Notes under the pieces: generated by a model
What the model saw: the letters and a program-made list of their open reading frames with translations, nothing else
Databases searched by the model: none
What the model was told of the DNA's origin: nothing
Origin: DATDAW01 sp036524675
Lineage (GTDB): Bacteria > Verrucomicrobiota > Verrucomicrobiia > Chthoniobacterales > DASVRZ01
DNA length: 14,215 nucleotides
NCBI GenBank assembly: GCA_036524675.1
Contig: DATDBU010000178.1
Span: forward strand, 1-14,215
Reading direction: 5' to 3'
Shown: piece by piece, positions 1 to 6,599 of the stretch
Layout: every line of letters begins with the position of its first letter
Position numbering within the stretch: the first letter of the stretch is position 1
Translations under genes and position numbers: made by a program

Positions 1-450
1 AAAAAAGCGGGCAATACCAATTACGCGACTTATGAATCGGGTGACACCGTCGTGGTGAGCGGTGAAAAACGTTTTGAGTCCACCATTGAACGCAGTGTAT
101 GGCAGGGCGTGGATGGCGTGCCAGGAAATGGCCATGCCAACAACAGCGGCGTTTACGATCAAAAATCGAATGACACAACGTCCACCAATCCTGCTCCGAA
201 CCTTCAGCCTTGGGCTGCTGTCGCCATCTCCGCGTCCGCCGCACCCAGTGCCAGGCTTCCAAATACCGATGCCGAATGGGCCCACTTCGATGGGCCGGAT
301 GATCCTACCCCGTTGCGAGCTGCCTACCCACCAATGCCAGGCTGGTATTCCCTGGAGTATTCATCGCCATCCGCATTGAAGGACGCTCTTAATCCTATAC
401 GGGCTCACATGACCTACAAACCGATTATGTTCCGCTACGCCACTGAATGA
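1..450 (+). CDS. Unrecognised protein, C-terminal part (5' end outside the window)
   Basis: The reading frame is open from the first base to a TGA at 448-450, giving about 149 visible residues. The true start lies to the left; the GTG at 52 is probably internal, because the frame upstream of it is open and protein-like (visible N-terminus KKAGNTNYATYESGD). The middle is rich in Asn, Ser, Pro and Ala (around VPGNGHANNSG and STNPAPN), and the C-terminal third is Pro/Tyr-rich (YPPMPGWYSLEYSS). I see no membrane segment or catalytic motif and cannot name a family. The stop overlaps the next start as ATGA, so the two are probably co-translated. The composition would suit an extracellular or surface protein, but that is inference. 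Confidence rests on the open frame and the coupling. Confidence 0.6.
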   Translation, partial: KKAGNTNYATYESGDTVVVSGEKRFESTIERSVWQGVDGVPGNGHANNSGVYDQKSNDTTSTNPAPNLQPWAAVAISASAAPSARLPNTDAEWAHFDGPDDPTPLRAAYPPMPGWYSLEYSSPSALKDALNPIRAHMTYKPIMFRYATE

Positions 451-1112
451 ATCTGATTAAACGAACGATAGTTCCCCTTCTTATCCTGGGGTGTGCGATT
501 CTGTCGCCCGCACAAGTAGAATCCGGCCGGATGGGATCCCCGGTTTTGCCTTTAGAACCCGCGGACCTCATAGGCTGTCTGCCCCCAGCGCCGATTGGAT
601 GGACCGTCACCAGCTCCTTCTCCACGAATAACTTTACGGGTGGCTGGCTAACCTCTCTGGCTCAACGCTCTTTCGAGCAACCTCCACCGAAGCCTATGCC
701 CGGCGCAACAACGCCACCGGCGGAGCCGGTCAAAATGAAGATATTTCTTACAGATACGGGCTATAAAACCGACTTTACATCCGTCGTCACTCCGTCTCGA
801 AAAGGTGCGCCTCGCGCGAATGCTGCGTTTATCAAGATTAACGAGTTTCCGGCGCGCATGTTGCAGGTGGATTCCACTACGGTGGTACTGAACATCCTGG
901 TCAAAAGCCGTTATCTCTTCGAAATCCGAGCCACGAATTTGAAGGCAGATCAACTTAAGAAGTATGCGGAGTCTTTCGATTTCAGAAAACTAAGGACCGC
1001 TAAAGACTCCGGGGAAATTACGCTTTCCAATCCGGTCATTCTCAGCCGTGTGGATGAGTTGAATCCCAAAAACAACAGATCCTATCCGCTTTTCTACAAT
1101 ACCGCGCAGTAA
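447..1112 (+). CDS. Small exported protein of unknown function
   Basis: A 221-residue protein. The start ATG at 447 shares ATGA with the stop of the upstream gene and has no good ribosome binding site of its own, so translational coupling is likely. The N-terminus is a signal sequence: Lys5-Arg6, a hydrophobic stretch at about 7-19, then Ser-Pro-Ala, a plausible signal peptidase I site after residue 22. A cysteine at residue 16 in ILGC is a poor match to a lipobox, so a lipoprotein is possible but less likely. The mature part has alternating beta-type segments (VKMKIFL, RMLQVDSTTVVLNILV, YLFEIRATNL) and a short helix ending SFDFRKL, suggesting a compact alpha/beta domain. I do not recognise the family. 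Gene end is TAA at 1110-1112. Confidence 0.75.
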   Translation: MNLIKRTIVPLLILGCAILSPAQVESGRMGSPVLPLEPADLIGCLPPAPIGWTVTSSFSTNNFTGGWLTSLAQRSFEQPPPKPMPGATTPPAEPVKMKIFLTDTGYKTDFTSVVTPSRKGAPRANAAFIKINEFPARMLQVDSTTVVLNILVKSRYLFEIRATNLKADQLKKYAESFDFRKLRTAKDSGEITLSNPVILSRVDELNPKNNRSYPLFYNTAQ

Positions 1113-1141
1113 GGCTGTTTAATGAGACAGCGGAGGCACAA

Positions 1142-1205
1142 GGCGGAAGTGAAAAATAGAGAATGCAGAACGGAAACTGGGGCCGTTTACCGTTCTGCAT
1201 TGTGG
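1142..1205 (+). repeat. Dispersed palindromic repeat, copy 1
   Basis: Bases 1159-1201 (43 nt) are identical to 8600-8642, and similarity extends left to 1142 with one indel and a few substitutions. The core is an inverted repeat: AATGCAGAACGG at 1162-1173 pairs with CCGTTCTGCATT at 1190-1201, with three further pairs possible past one mismatch, around a G-rich loop. It lies 29 bases after the stop at 1112. No T tract follows, so it does not look like an ordinary intrinsic terminator. It resembles a REP-like or other small non-coding dispersed repeat; only two copies are visible here. Confidence 0.85.
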
Positions 1206-1223
1206 CAAGGCGACCGGCTATGT

Positions 1224-1244
1224 AGCGAAGCGAAAACTTCGCTT
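1224..1244. repeat. Short hairpin in the gap before the ankyrin gene
   Basis: AGCGAAG (1224-1230) and CTTCGCT (1237-1243) form a perfect 7-bp stem with a 6-base loop. An alternative register pairs AAGCGAA (1228-1234) with TTCGCTT (1238-1244). It is followed by CAAAAAAGGG rather than a T run, so a terminator function on the + strand is not supported. The rest of the gap 1113-1347 shows no gene. Confidence 0.4.
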
Positions 1245-1347
1245 GTCAAAAAAGGGTAGTCTGGCAAGAATGCGACCGAATGCTGCAGGCTCGAGTTTTG
1301 AGAAGTTAGTGTTGTAGCGGATGCTTCGAAAGGGTTCTGCCGGCTGA

Positions 1348-1782
1348 GTGAACATTTTAGTTATGTTGTGTGCTGGCATGTTTTTGTTTTTCCTCCGGAT
1401 TCGTTATCTGGTTGTTTGTTTCCTTTTTCTCTTGGTTTCCGCTGTTGAGGCGGAGCTCGATTTCCAAACGAAGGAGATCGATTTGCTACTCCTGCAGGCG
1501 GCTTTTGACGGAGACGTCCCTGAGATCAAACGGCTTGCGGCGGCCGGCGCAAATTTGGATGTGGAAGTTTCTAGCAATCTAATACGCCCCATTTTTCTTG
1601 CCGCTGCGATGCGACGAAACGACGCGGTGCTCGCTCTCATTGAGTTGGGCGCAGATTATCAGGCGGGAAGGGCACCGTACTCGGTATTCGGTCTCGCCGC
1701 GGAACGTGGGCAAACGGAGCTTTGCCGGACATTGCTGGCCAGAGGATTTAAATTGCGACGCCCGGATGGGCGACCGGTCTGA
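1348..1782 (+). CDS. Ankyrin-repeat protein, N-terminal fragment with signal peptide
   Basis: A 144-residue fragment. The GTG at 1348 has AAAGGG at 1329-1334 upstream with 13 bases spacing, which is rather long; ATG at 1363 or 1378 are alternatives, and the latter gives a more compact signal peptide (MFLFFLRIRYL, then a hydrophobic core ending in SAVEA). Processing before ELDF is likely, so the protein should be exported. Mature residues contain ankyrin-type helix pairs: LLLQAAFDGDVPEIKRLAAAGAN, then FLAAAMRRNDAVLALIELGAD, then FGLAAERGQTELCRTLLARG. The fragment stops at TGA in the middle of the next repeat, just where the consensus would read G-x-T-P-L. The following codons continue the repeat in the same frame. 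As it stands the product would be three ankyrin repeats with an exposed edge. Confidence 0.55.
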   Translation: MNILVMLCAGMFLFFLRIRYLVVCFLFLLVSAVEAELDFQTKEIDLLLLQAAFDGDVPEIKRLAAAGANLDVEVSSNLIRPIFLAAAMRRNDAVLALIELGADYQAGRAPYSVFGLAAERGQTELCRTLLARGFKLRRPDGRPV

Positions 1783-1892
1783 GATCTTTTCCGGGCGGTT
1801 CGTTCGGGAAAACCGGAAATTGTCGAGCTGTTACTCGCCGCCGGGGTCCAGGTCGACGAGCTACGTCTGATCGACACGTGGAACGGCACGGA

Positions 1893-1898
1893 AAGGAG
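1893..1898 (+). promoter_or_regulatory. Shine-Dalgarno-like AAGGAG before the internal ATG at 1903
   Basis: AAGGAG lies 4 bases before an in-frame ATG at 1903, inside the interrupted ankyrin gene and about 110 bases after the TGA. It could allow a restart after the nonsense codon, giving a product without signal peptide. It may be chance, since the protein-like sequence continues unbroken upstream of this ATG. Confidence 0.35.
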
Positions 1899-1902
1899 TC
1901 CT

Positions 1903-3465
1903 ATGGAACTGGCTTTTGACTCTGCGAGTCCGGAGATGGTGCGTTACCTGGCCAGCAGAGGCGTGCCTGTCGATGGCGGCGGGCCGGATCCTCACTACAA
2001 CGACTTCCTGATAGCTTGCTTCAAGTCGACCCCGGAGGTAGTGCTGGCGATGATCGAATCCGGGGCGAATCCGGTGATGGAGCAGACATTCGAGAACGGG
2101 CAGTTTGCTGGTCCGGTGATGCGTGCAGCGGCGGCCGACAAACTGGAGACAGTGCATTTGCTGCTTGGGTTTCCGCTGCCTCAACGCCAACTCGACATGG
2201 GTGCGTATATTGCCGACCAACGACGTAATGCGCCGATCCTAAAGCTGTTCCGTGAACGGGGTGGAGATCCGAAACGCGGACAGGCTCAGATGAACGAATG
2301 GGCCTCAAAAACCAAACCCGAGCAGCCAGCCAAGGAAATCGAGACTCGTGTGGATCTTCCCAGGGTTCGTAAACCCAAAGCGGACGAGAAATGGGAGGGC
2401 GCGAAAATTGTTATCTCGGCCAGTGGCGAGAGCGCCACGCTTGGGGACCTCCTCGCAGCGCGGTTCTCTCAGGCGCCGGACACCGAGGTTTTTGCAGGGG
2501 AGGAAATCAGGAAAATCCTTGGCGAACTCGAATTGCAGGACGACGAACCAGGAGAACGACTCACCGCCTTGGCCGAAAAACTACCGCCGGCCGACCTGAT
2601 GCTTGATCTTGTCGTGCGGAAGGACGGCGATAGTAAGGCGCTGAAGATCCGGGCGGTGGACGTGGAAACAGGCATTCTCGTTTTCACCGAGAAAATCCCG
2701 TGGCCGCGGAAAAATCTTCAGGAATGGGCCAACGGTCTTGGGGATTTTCTCGTCCGTCAGCAGGCGGACCGTCGCAAGGTCGCTGCAGAACGGACACCCG
2801 TGGCAGTACTGGATTTTCGCGCACAGATCGCCTCGGAAGAATCGAAGAAAATGGAGAAACGGCTTGGCGCTGAAGTAATCCGCCGGTTGTCACGCATTCC
2901 ATCGATCCTGGTCGCTGAGCGTGAGCAACTTTCGCTTCGAGATTCTACCTTGAAGGCGGCTCCCGGCGAGGCAAAAGGCGCTGGCTTTCTCGCACAAGGA
3001 TCGTTTTCATCCGAACCAAGAGGTCTCAAGGCAAAAATCTCGATTCAGTCCGCCAAAGGTGAAAAAGTCGTGGAGATCCAGGGCGGCGACCTGGACCAAC
3101 TCGCCTCCGGAATCGTTCTCGCTATTGTCGCGGAGGCGAAAAATCCGAATGGGACCACCTGGAGTGATCCTCAAGCCGAGCGTGAGGCCTTTCTCAAGGA
3201 AGCCCGCTGGGCCGCGTCGCAGCAGCTTTGGAGTGCCTGCCTTTCTGCGGCCGACTCGAGTTGGATTCTTGGGCTGCAAACTGGCGAAGTGGCTTTGCTT
3301 CGCACCAAAGCCCGGCTGGAAATTTTGAAGTCCATCCACCGTGACCTTCGGTGGCAGCTGGGCAATTTCAATTGGGTCACAAACATGGAAGAACCAAGTG
3401 GTGGAAGACAGATGCTGATCTCCGTGAAGTCCTGCTCCTGGCAAATGCGCTGCTCACGGACCTGA
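1903..3465 (+). CDS. Ankyrin repeats plus two CsgG-like modules, middle fragment
   Basis: The open frame after the TGA starts at 1783; the first good start is ATG 1903, giving 520 residues. Residues 1-125 continue the ankyrin repeats (SPEMVRYLASRGVPVD, TPEVVLAMIESGANP, KLETVHLLLGF, NAPILKLFRERGGDP). After a charged linker come two alpha/beta modules of one style. Module 1 (about 168-287) has GDLLAARFSQAPDTEVFAGE and later LDLVVRKDGDSKALKIRAVD. Module 2 (about 299-412) starts TPVAVLDF, then LGAEVIRRLSRIPSILVAER. The VLDF strand followed by a helix and an I-L-V-x-E-R strand is typical of CsgG/TolB-N-like periplasmic domains. The last roughly 25 residues before the TGA at 3463-3465 are probably read out of frame; the natural continuation is in the -1 frame. 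Seen: the motifs. Inferred: the fold. Confidence 0.55.
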   Translation: MELAFDSASPEMVRYLASRGVPVDGGGPDPHYNDFLIACFKSTPEVVLAMIESGANPVMEQTFENGQFAGPVMRAAAADKLETVHLLLGFPLPQRQLDMGAYIADQRRNAPILKLFRERGGDPKRGQAQMNEWASKTKPEQPAKEIETRVDLPRVRKPKADEKWEGAKIVISASGESATLGDLLAARFSQAPDTEVFAGEEIRKILGELELQDDEPGERLTALAEKLPPADLMLDLVVRKDGDSKALKIRAVDVETGILVFTEKIPWPRKNLQEWANGLGDFLVRQQADRRKVAAERTPVAVLDFRAQIASEESKKMEKRLGAEVIRRLSRIPSILVAEREQLSLRDSTLKAAPGEAKGAGFLAQGSFSSEPRGLKAKISIQSAKGEKVVEIQGGDLDQLASGIVLAIVAEAKNPNGTTWSDPQAEREAFLKEARWAASQQLWSACLSAADSSWILGLQTGEVALLRTKARLEILKSIHRDLRWQLGNFNWVTNMEEPSGGRQMLISVKSCSWQMRCSRT

Positions 3466-5576
3466 GGGAGGCATTGGCGCCAGGACGTTTCGATCCCGGG
3501 GATACGCGAAGCATTGGTTACCTAATACCCGTCGAAGAAGCATTGATCTGGGCAACAGCGACGCTGGAGGTGCCAAAAAGCATTACGCGCGAGCAGGAAA
3601 ATCTCCGTCTTATGAGCGCCATCCGCGAGCAGTGCCTGGATATTGTCCGCCAGATGACTTCCGAAAACGCCCCACGCCAGTGGACGGCAGCTGCCGCGGC
3701 AGCCCTGCGCGTTTGGGGCGAAAGCCTGGCGTACTGGAGCGAATCTCCTGACAAATTTCTGCCGCTCTATGAAGAATTTGCCGCCTCATGGAACCGGATG
3801 CGGAGCTGGTATCCGGATGAGCTGTCGTTGCGGTTCAGACATCCTCTCGAGTTTATACTAACCGCTCTCGATTCTTGGAATTATGGACGCCAGCGCGCCA
3901 CTTGGAACGGACAACGGACGAGCTGGGTGGGCTTTATCGAACCCGTCCAAGCGCAGCTTGCCGCTTCGGACGACCCCGGCAAACGCCTGGCGGCTGCGTG
4001 GCTGGAGTGGAGGGCTGAAACGGTTCGCGTCAAGAAAGACCTGCTGGCCGAAAAATTTTTCCAGAGGTTTAAGGCTGCCACCGATGAAATGCTGGCGGAT
4101 CCGCGGCTTTGCTGGTCGTTTCATACATGTTTGGCCGACTCCTTCGCCAATTTCGACTGGGCTAAGCCTAACATCACCGTCGAATTTCATCTGCCCGGCT
4201 TGCGCACATGGAACTCGAAGGAGCTAATTGAAGCGGTGTTTCCGATCTATCACAAGGGCTATGAGAATGACCGTCCAATGCTGGATGTTGGGACAGTGTT
4301 TTGGAGCCTGCGTGGCCGGTGGATGGAAGAAATGCTATCGGCGGCGACGCATTACGCGGATCGCATTGCCGATCCGAAGGCGCGCGAAGCATTCAAAGTC
4401 AGTCTTGCCCGGTCCGTCGAAGAAATTCGAGGAGACGTCCGCGCGCCGGCCGCAGAAAATCAAGACCGCCCGGCGATTGTTCTCGAGAAGCCGTGGAGCC
4501 GCCAGATCGAACTCGCATTGCTTCCTGGAGAACAGCTCATTAAGGCGGCATTTATTAGCAATTTTCTGCTCAAGGATGGGCGCCTCTTTTTTTGCGCAAA
4601 ACTTTATCTCAAAGACCGGGACTACCGGAGACAGCCGAACGTTCTATTTTCCGTCGATCCGCGCACGAACGAAACCCAGTTCTGGCGGTTGCCTGACGGA
4701 CCTGAGAAGAATTTTAGTGAGGCCGGCGTAAACGTCTCGGGCAAAACAGCCTGGGTTGTGCCTAGAGGGCGGGACCAGACGGATCCTACAGTGGTCGTAA
4801 TGGACACTGGTAAAATTCACGTGCTGCCTGACGTGCGTCTGGCGGCGTTATACTTTGATTTGGATGACCAAAACGGCGCCATCTTTTGCTACAAGACGAG
4901 CGGTGTGGAGGGGATTAATCTCCTAGAGAAAACTTCGCTGGGCAGACTCGATCTGTCGACCGGACGGTTTGAAATCATTGCCAGCAGCCGCCGCAGACCT
5001 GCAAGTCACCTGCTCGATGGTGAGGAGTGGACAATCCACGAGTTTGCTTGGGACGGAGAGCGTTCGCGATTGTTGGTTTCCGCTAGCCATCCGGAAGGCG
5101 GATTCGAAAGCTTACAGCGTCACTTGGAAGGAGTTCGTGCGGGAGACGGCTGGAAGTTCTCGCTCATTGATCGCAAGGATCCATCTTTCAAGATTATTCA
5201 AAAAATCCGAAAGCGGCCCGGGCCGATGATCATCGGCGGTGTTCGCTACGCGGATATCACGGGAAGCGGAACTGCGATTTATGTGAAGGATCATTGGATC
5301 GATTTCGAATGCGAAATCCGCGAACTGAAACGGAAAAAGGACGCGCCCAAAATGGCGTTGGCGTTCGACGTGGTGGACGCACCCGATTTGGATGACGCTC
5401 TTTCGAAGGCGGCAGATAAAACGAAAATTCCTTCGATGGTGAATATCCGCGCGGCGGATGACATGGGTTTTTTGCTCGGCCCTCACTGGTTATCCGGCCA
5501 AGGAGACCGCCTCTGGTTCGTCCCGATGGAAAAAATCGAGGCCTACATCCGGGCCGGGAATCACCTTCGAAAATAG
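3351..5576 (+). CDS. C-terminal fragment: helical region and beta-rich domain
   Basis: The open frame is 741 residues from a GTG at 3351, but no ribosome binding site precedes it and the first roughly 15 residues look out of frame; it most likely begins as a continuation of the preceding fragment at about 3395. Residues about 20-370 are mainly helical and rich in Trp (KWWKTDADLREVLLLANALL, LRVWGESLAYW, AAAWLEWRAE). Residues about 383-741 alternate short beta strands with turns (GRLFFCAKLYLKD, VLFSVDPRTNETQFWRL, TVVVMDTGKIHVLP, LGRLDLSTGRFEIIA), resembling a beta-propeller such as those binding peptides or sugars, though no repeated blade signature is clear. I see no catalytic motif. It ends at TAG 5574-5576, 8 bases from the end of the convergent CsgG-like gene. 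Confidence 0.6.
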   Translation: MAAGQFQLGHKHGRTKWWKTDADLREVLLLANALLTDLREALAPGRFDPGDTRSIGYLIPVEEALIWATATLEVPKSITREQENLRLMSAIREQCLDIVRQMTSENAPRQWTAAAAAALRVWGESLAYWSESPDKFLPLYEEFAASWNRMRSWYPDELSLRFRHPLEFILTALDSWNYGRQRATWNGQRTSWVGFIEPVQAQLAASDDPGKRLAAAWLEWRAETVRVKKDLLAEKFFQRFKAATDEMLADPRLCWSFHTCLADSFANFDWAKPNITVEFHLPGLRTWNSKELIEAVFPIYHKGYENDRPMLDVGTVFWSLRGRWMEEMLSAATHYADRIADPKAREAFKVSLARSVEEIRGDVRAPAAENQDRPAIVLEKPWSRQIELALLPGEQLIKAAFISNFLLKDGRLFFCAKLYLKDRDYRRQPNVLFSVDPRTNETQFWRLPDGPEKNFSEAGVNVSGKTAWVVPRGRDQTDPTVVVMDTGKIHVLPDVRLAALYFDLDDQNGAIFCYKTSGVEGINLLEKTSLGRLDLSTGRFEIIASSRRRPASHLLDGEEWTIHEFAWDGERSRLLVSASHPEGGFESLQRHLEGVRAGDGWKFSLIDRKDPSFKIIQKIRKRPGPMIIGGVRYADITGSGTAIYVKDHWIDFECEIRELKRKKDAPKMALAFDVVDAPDLDDALSKAADKTKIPSMVNIRAADDMGFLLGPHWLSGQGDRLWFVPMEKIEAYIRAGNHLRK

Positions 5577-5584
5577 CAGCTGGC

Positions 5585-6592
5585 TTACTTGGCTGCCAGT
5601 TTTGGGACTATGCGGTCGAGCAGGTTCAAGGCGCCGACTTCAAGGGCGCGTTTGCCTGCGACGTGTTCCGCGACATCGACGGCCGAAGTGTTTTCGCGGT
5701 CGGCGAGGACGAGATCCGTGCTTCCGGTTTTGGTGATCTTGATTTCGATACGAGAACGGCAGCCTATCAGGTCGCTTCTGCGGACTGACGGTTCGCTAAA
5801 TGCCTCGCCTTCGATGAAATAGACTTCACTGGGATCGGGCTTGGCAAGGACGCGAAAACCAAGTTGTTGAAGGATGTTTTCGACTTCCGTCTGTGCGGCG
5901 GGATCCAGGACGGGGCGGCCGAGATGTTGCTCGGAGATGGCGACGCGTACCGCAGGCAAATCCGTGCGACCTTCCACGAGCTTTTTGAGCGCCGCGATAT
6001 GATCCTCGCGAGTCGGAGTTTTTGCGATCAGATCGGCGGCACGTTGTGTGATTAGGGCGTCGGTCTTTTTGGCGAGATCCTCCGTGGCTGCGGGCATTGC
6101 AGAGAGGGCGTCAAAAAGCGAGGTAACACCGAAAACCCGGCTCGTTTCCGTGCTGATAATTTTGGCGACGAGAATGTGGCTCTTACCAGTTGCAATGAGG
6201 CGACCAGTGATAAGAATTTTGGCGCCAAGGAGCTTGCCAGCTTGCGCGGTAGTGGCCGGATCGGTGAGCCCGGAGAGCCCAATGCCCAGCTCCCCGAGGA
6301 CGGTGTCCACTTGGGCGCGTTCAACGGGGATGAGGTTCGGTGACGCCGACAGATTAGCCTGAAGAAGGGTGGCCGCTTCGACCCCCTGAGGCTGGAGCTC
6401 TTTGGTGGAGGTGTCGAAGGGAAAAACGGCGGCCGTGAGCGGCTCCGCGCGAGCGATCGAGACGAGGACGAGCAGGGCGAGAACAAAGAGCGGTGGTTTC
6501 CAACCACGGCCTTGAGGCCCTTGGGAAAGCGCCTTTCCCTGGTTTCTTTGAGCCAATCTTTGTAGCTGGCGGATTAGAGCGAGTGTTTTCAT
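5585..6592 (-). CDS. CsgG-like exported protein, last gene of the ECF sigma operon
   Basis: A 335-residue protein starting at ATG 6592, 7 bases after the previous stop. The frame is open further upstream, but that part overlaps the preceding gene and is not protein-like. The N-terminus has an unusually long polar region (1-33), a hydrophobic core at about 34-46, and ARA/E for signal peptidase near residue 49. The mature part starts PLTAAVFPFD, then a helix ending LSASPNLIPVERAQVDTVLGEL, then GKLLGAKILITGRL and ILVAKIISTETSRVFG. This strand-helix-VER-helix-GAD(K)-x-L-I-x-G pattern is characteristic of CsgG/curli-assembly and related TolB-N-like periplasmic proteins. CsgG itself is an outer-membrane secretion pore about 260 residues long; this protein lacks an obvious lipobox and has an extra C-terminal alpha/beta region (about 200-335), so a pore role should not be assumed. 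Confidence 0.75.
   Translation of the reverse strand: MKTLALIRQLQRLAQRNQGKALSQGPQGRGWKPPLFVLALLVLVSIARAEPLTAAVFPFDTSTKELQPQGVEAATLLQANLSASPNLIPVERAQVDTVLGELGIGLSGLTDPATTAQAGKLLGAKILITGRLIATGKSHILVAKIISTETSRVFGVTSLFDALSAMPAATEDLAKKTDALITQRAADLIAKTPTREDHIAALKKLVEGRTDLPAVRVAISEQHLGRPVLDPAAQTEVENILQQLGFRVLAKPDPSEVYFIEGEAFSEPSVRRSDLIGCRSRIEIKITKTGSTDLVLADRENTSAVDVAEHVAGKRALEVGALNLLDRIVPKLAAK
6493..6539. repeat. Three adjacent inverted repeats within the CsgG-like gene
   Basis: In 47 bases there are three perfect inverted repeats in a row: GTGGTT/AACCAC (6493-6498 and 6502-6507, loop 3), GGCC/GGCC (6508-6511 and 6516-6519, loop 4), and GGGAAAG/CTTTCCC (6523-6529 and 6533-6539, loop 3). On the coding (-) strand they encode residues about 18-34, the abnormally long polar start of the signal peptide. 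The arrangement suggests a small palindromic element inserted in frame, but no second copy is visible in this window. Confidence 0.6.
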
Positions 6593-6599
6593 CGTTAAG

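Larger units (their letters stand above)
1348..5576 (+). pseudogene. Large exported ankyrin/CsgG-like protein gene, interrupted by a TGA and a frame change
   Basis: I read 1348-5576 as one gene. Codons 1-144 and the stretch after TGA 1780-1782 are in the same frame, and translation past the TGA (DLFRAVRSGKPEIVELLLAA) continues a typical ankyrin repeat. Near 3394-3397 the protein-like reading moves to the -1 frame; restoring one base there would give MEEP-KWWKTDADLRE without a break. The repaired product would be about 1409 residues: signal peptide, about seven ankyrin-type repeats to about residue 310, two CsgG-like modules at about 353-472 and 484-597, a long helical region, then a beta-rich region of about 350 residues. 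TGA clearly serves as stop in neighbouring genes, so a changed genetic code is unlikely. Alternatives are sequencing errors, or separate genes expressed from internal starts. Confidence 0.65.

Noticed and set aside
285..293. Missing Lys in the second Walker A of the ABC ATPase (protein residues 285-293), as a possible inactivating change
   Set aside because: A degenerate second nucleotide site is normal for RbsA/MglA-type ATPases. The positions given are residue numbers within the protein encoded at 8657-10150.
1780..1782. TGA read as selenocysteine or as a reassigned sense codon
   Set aside because: The position is a structural one in an ankyrin repeat, not a redox site, and several nearby genes end on TGA in ATGA overlaps, so TGA is a stop here.
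5580..5603. Possible bidirectional terminator at the convergent junction (CTGGC/GCCAG followed by TTTT)
   Set aside because: The stem is only 5 bp with a 10-base loop, and it overlaps the coding end of the CsgG-like gene; support is too weak.
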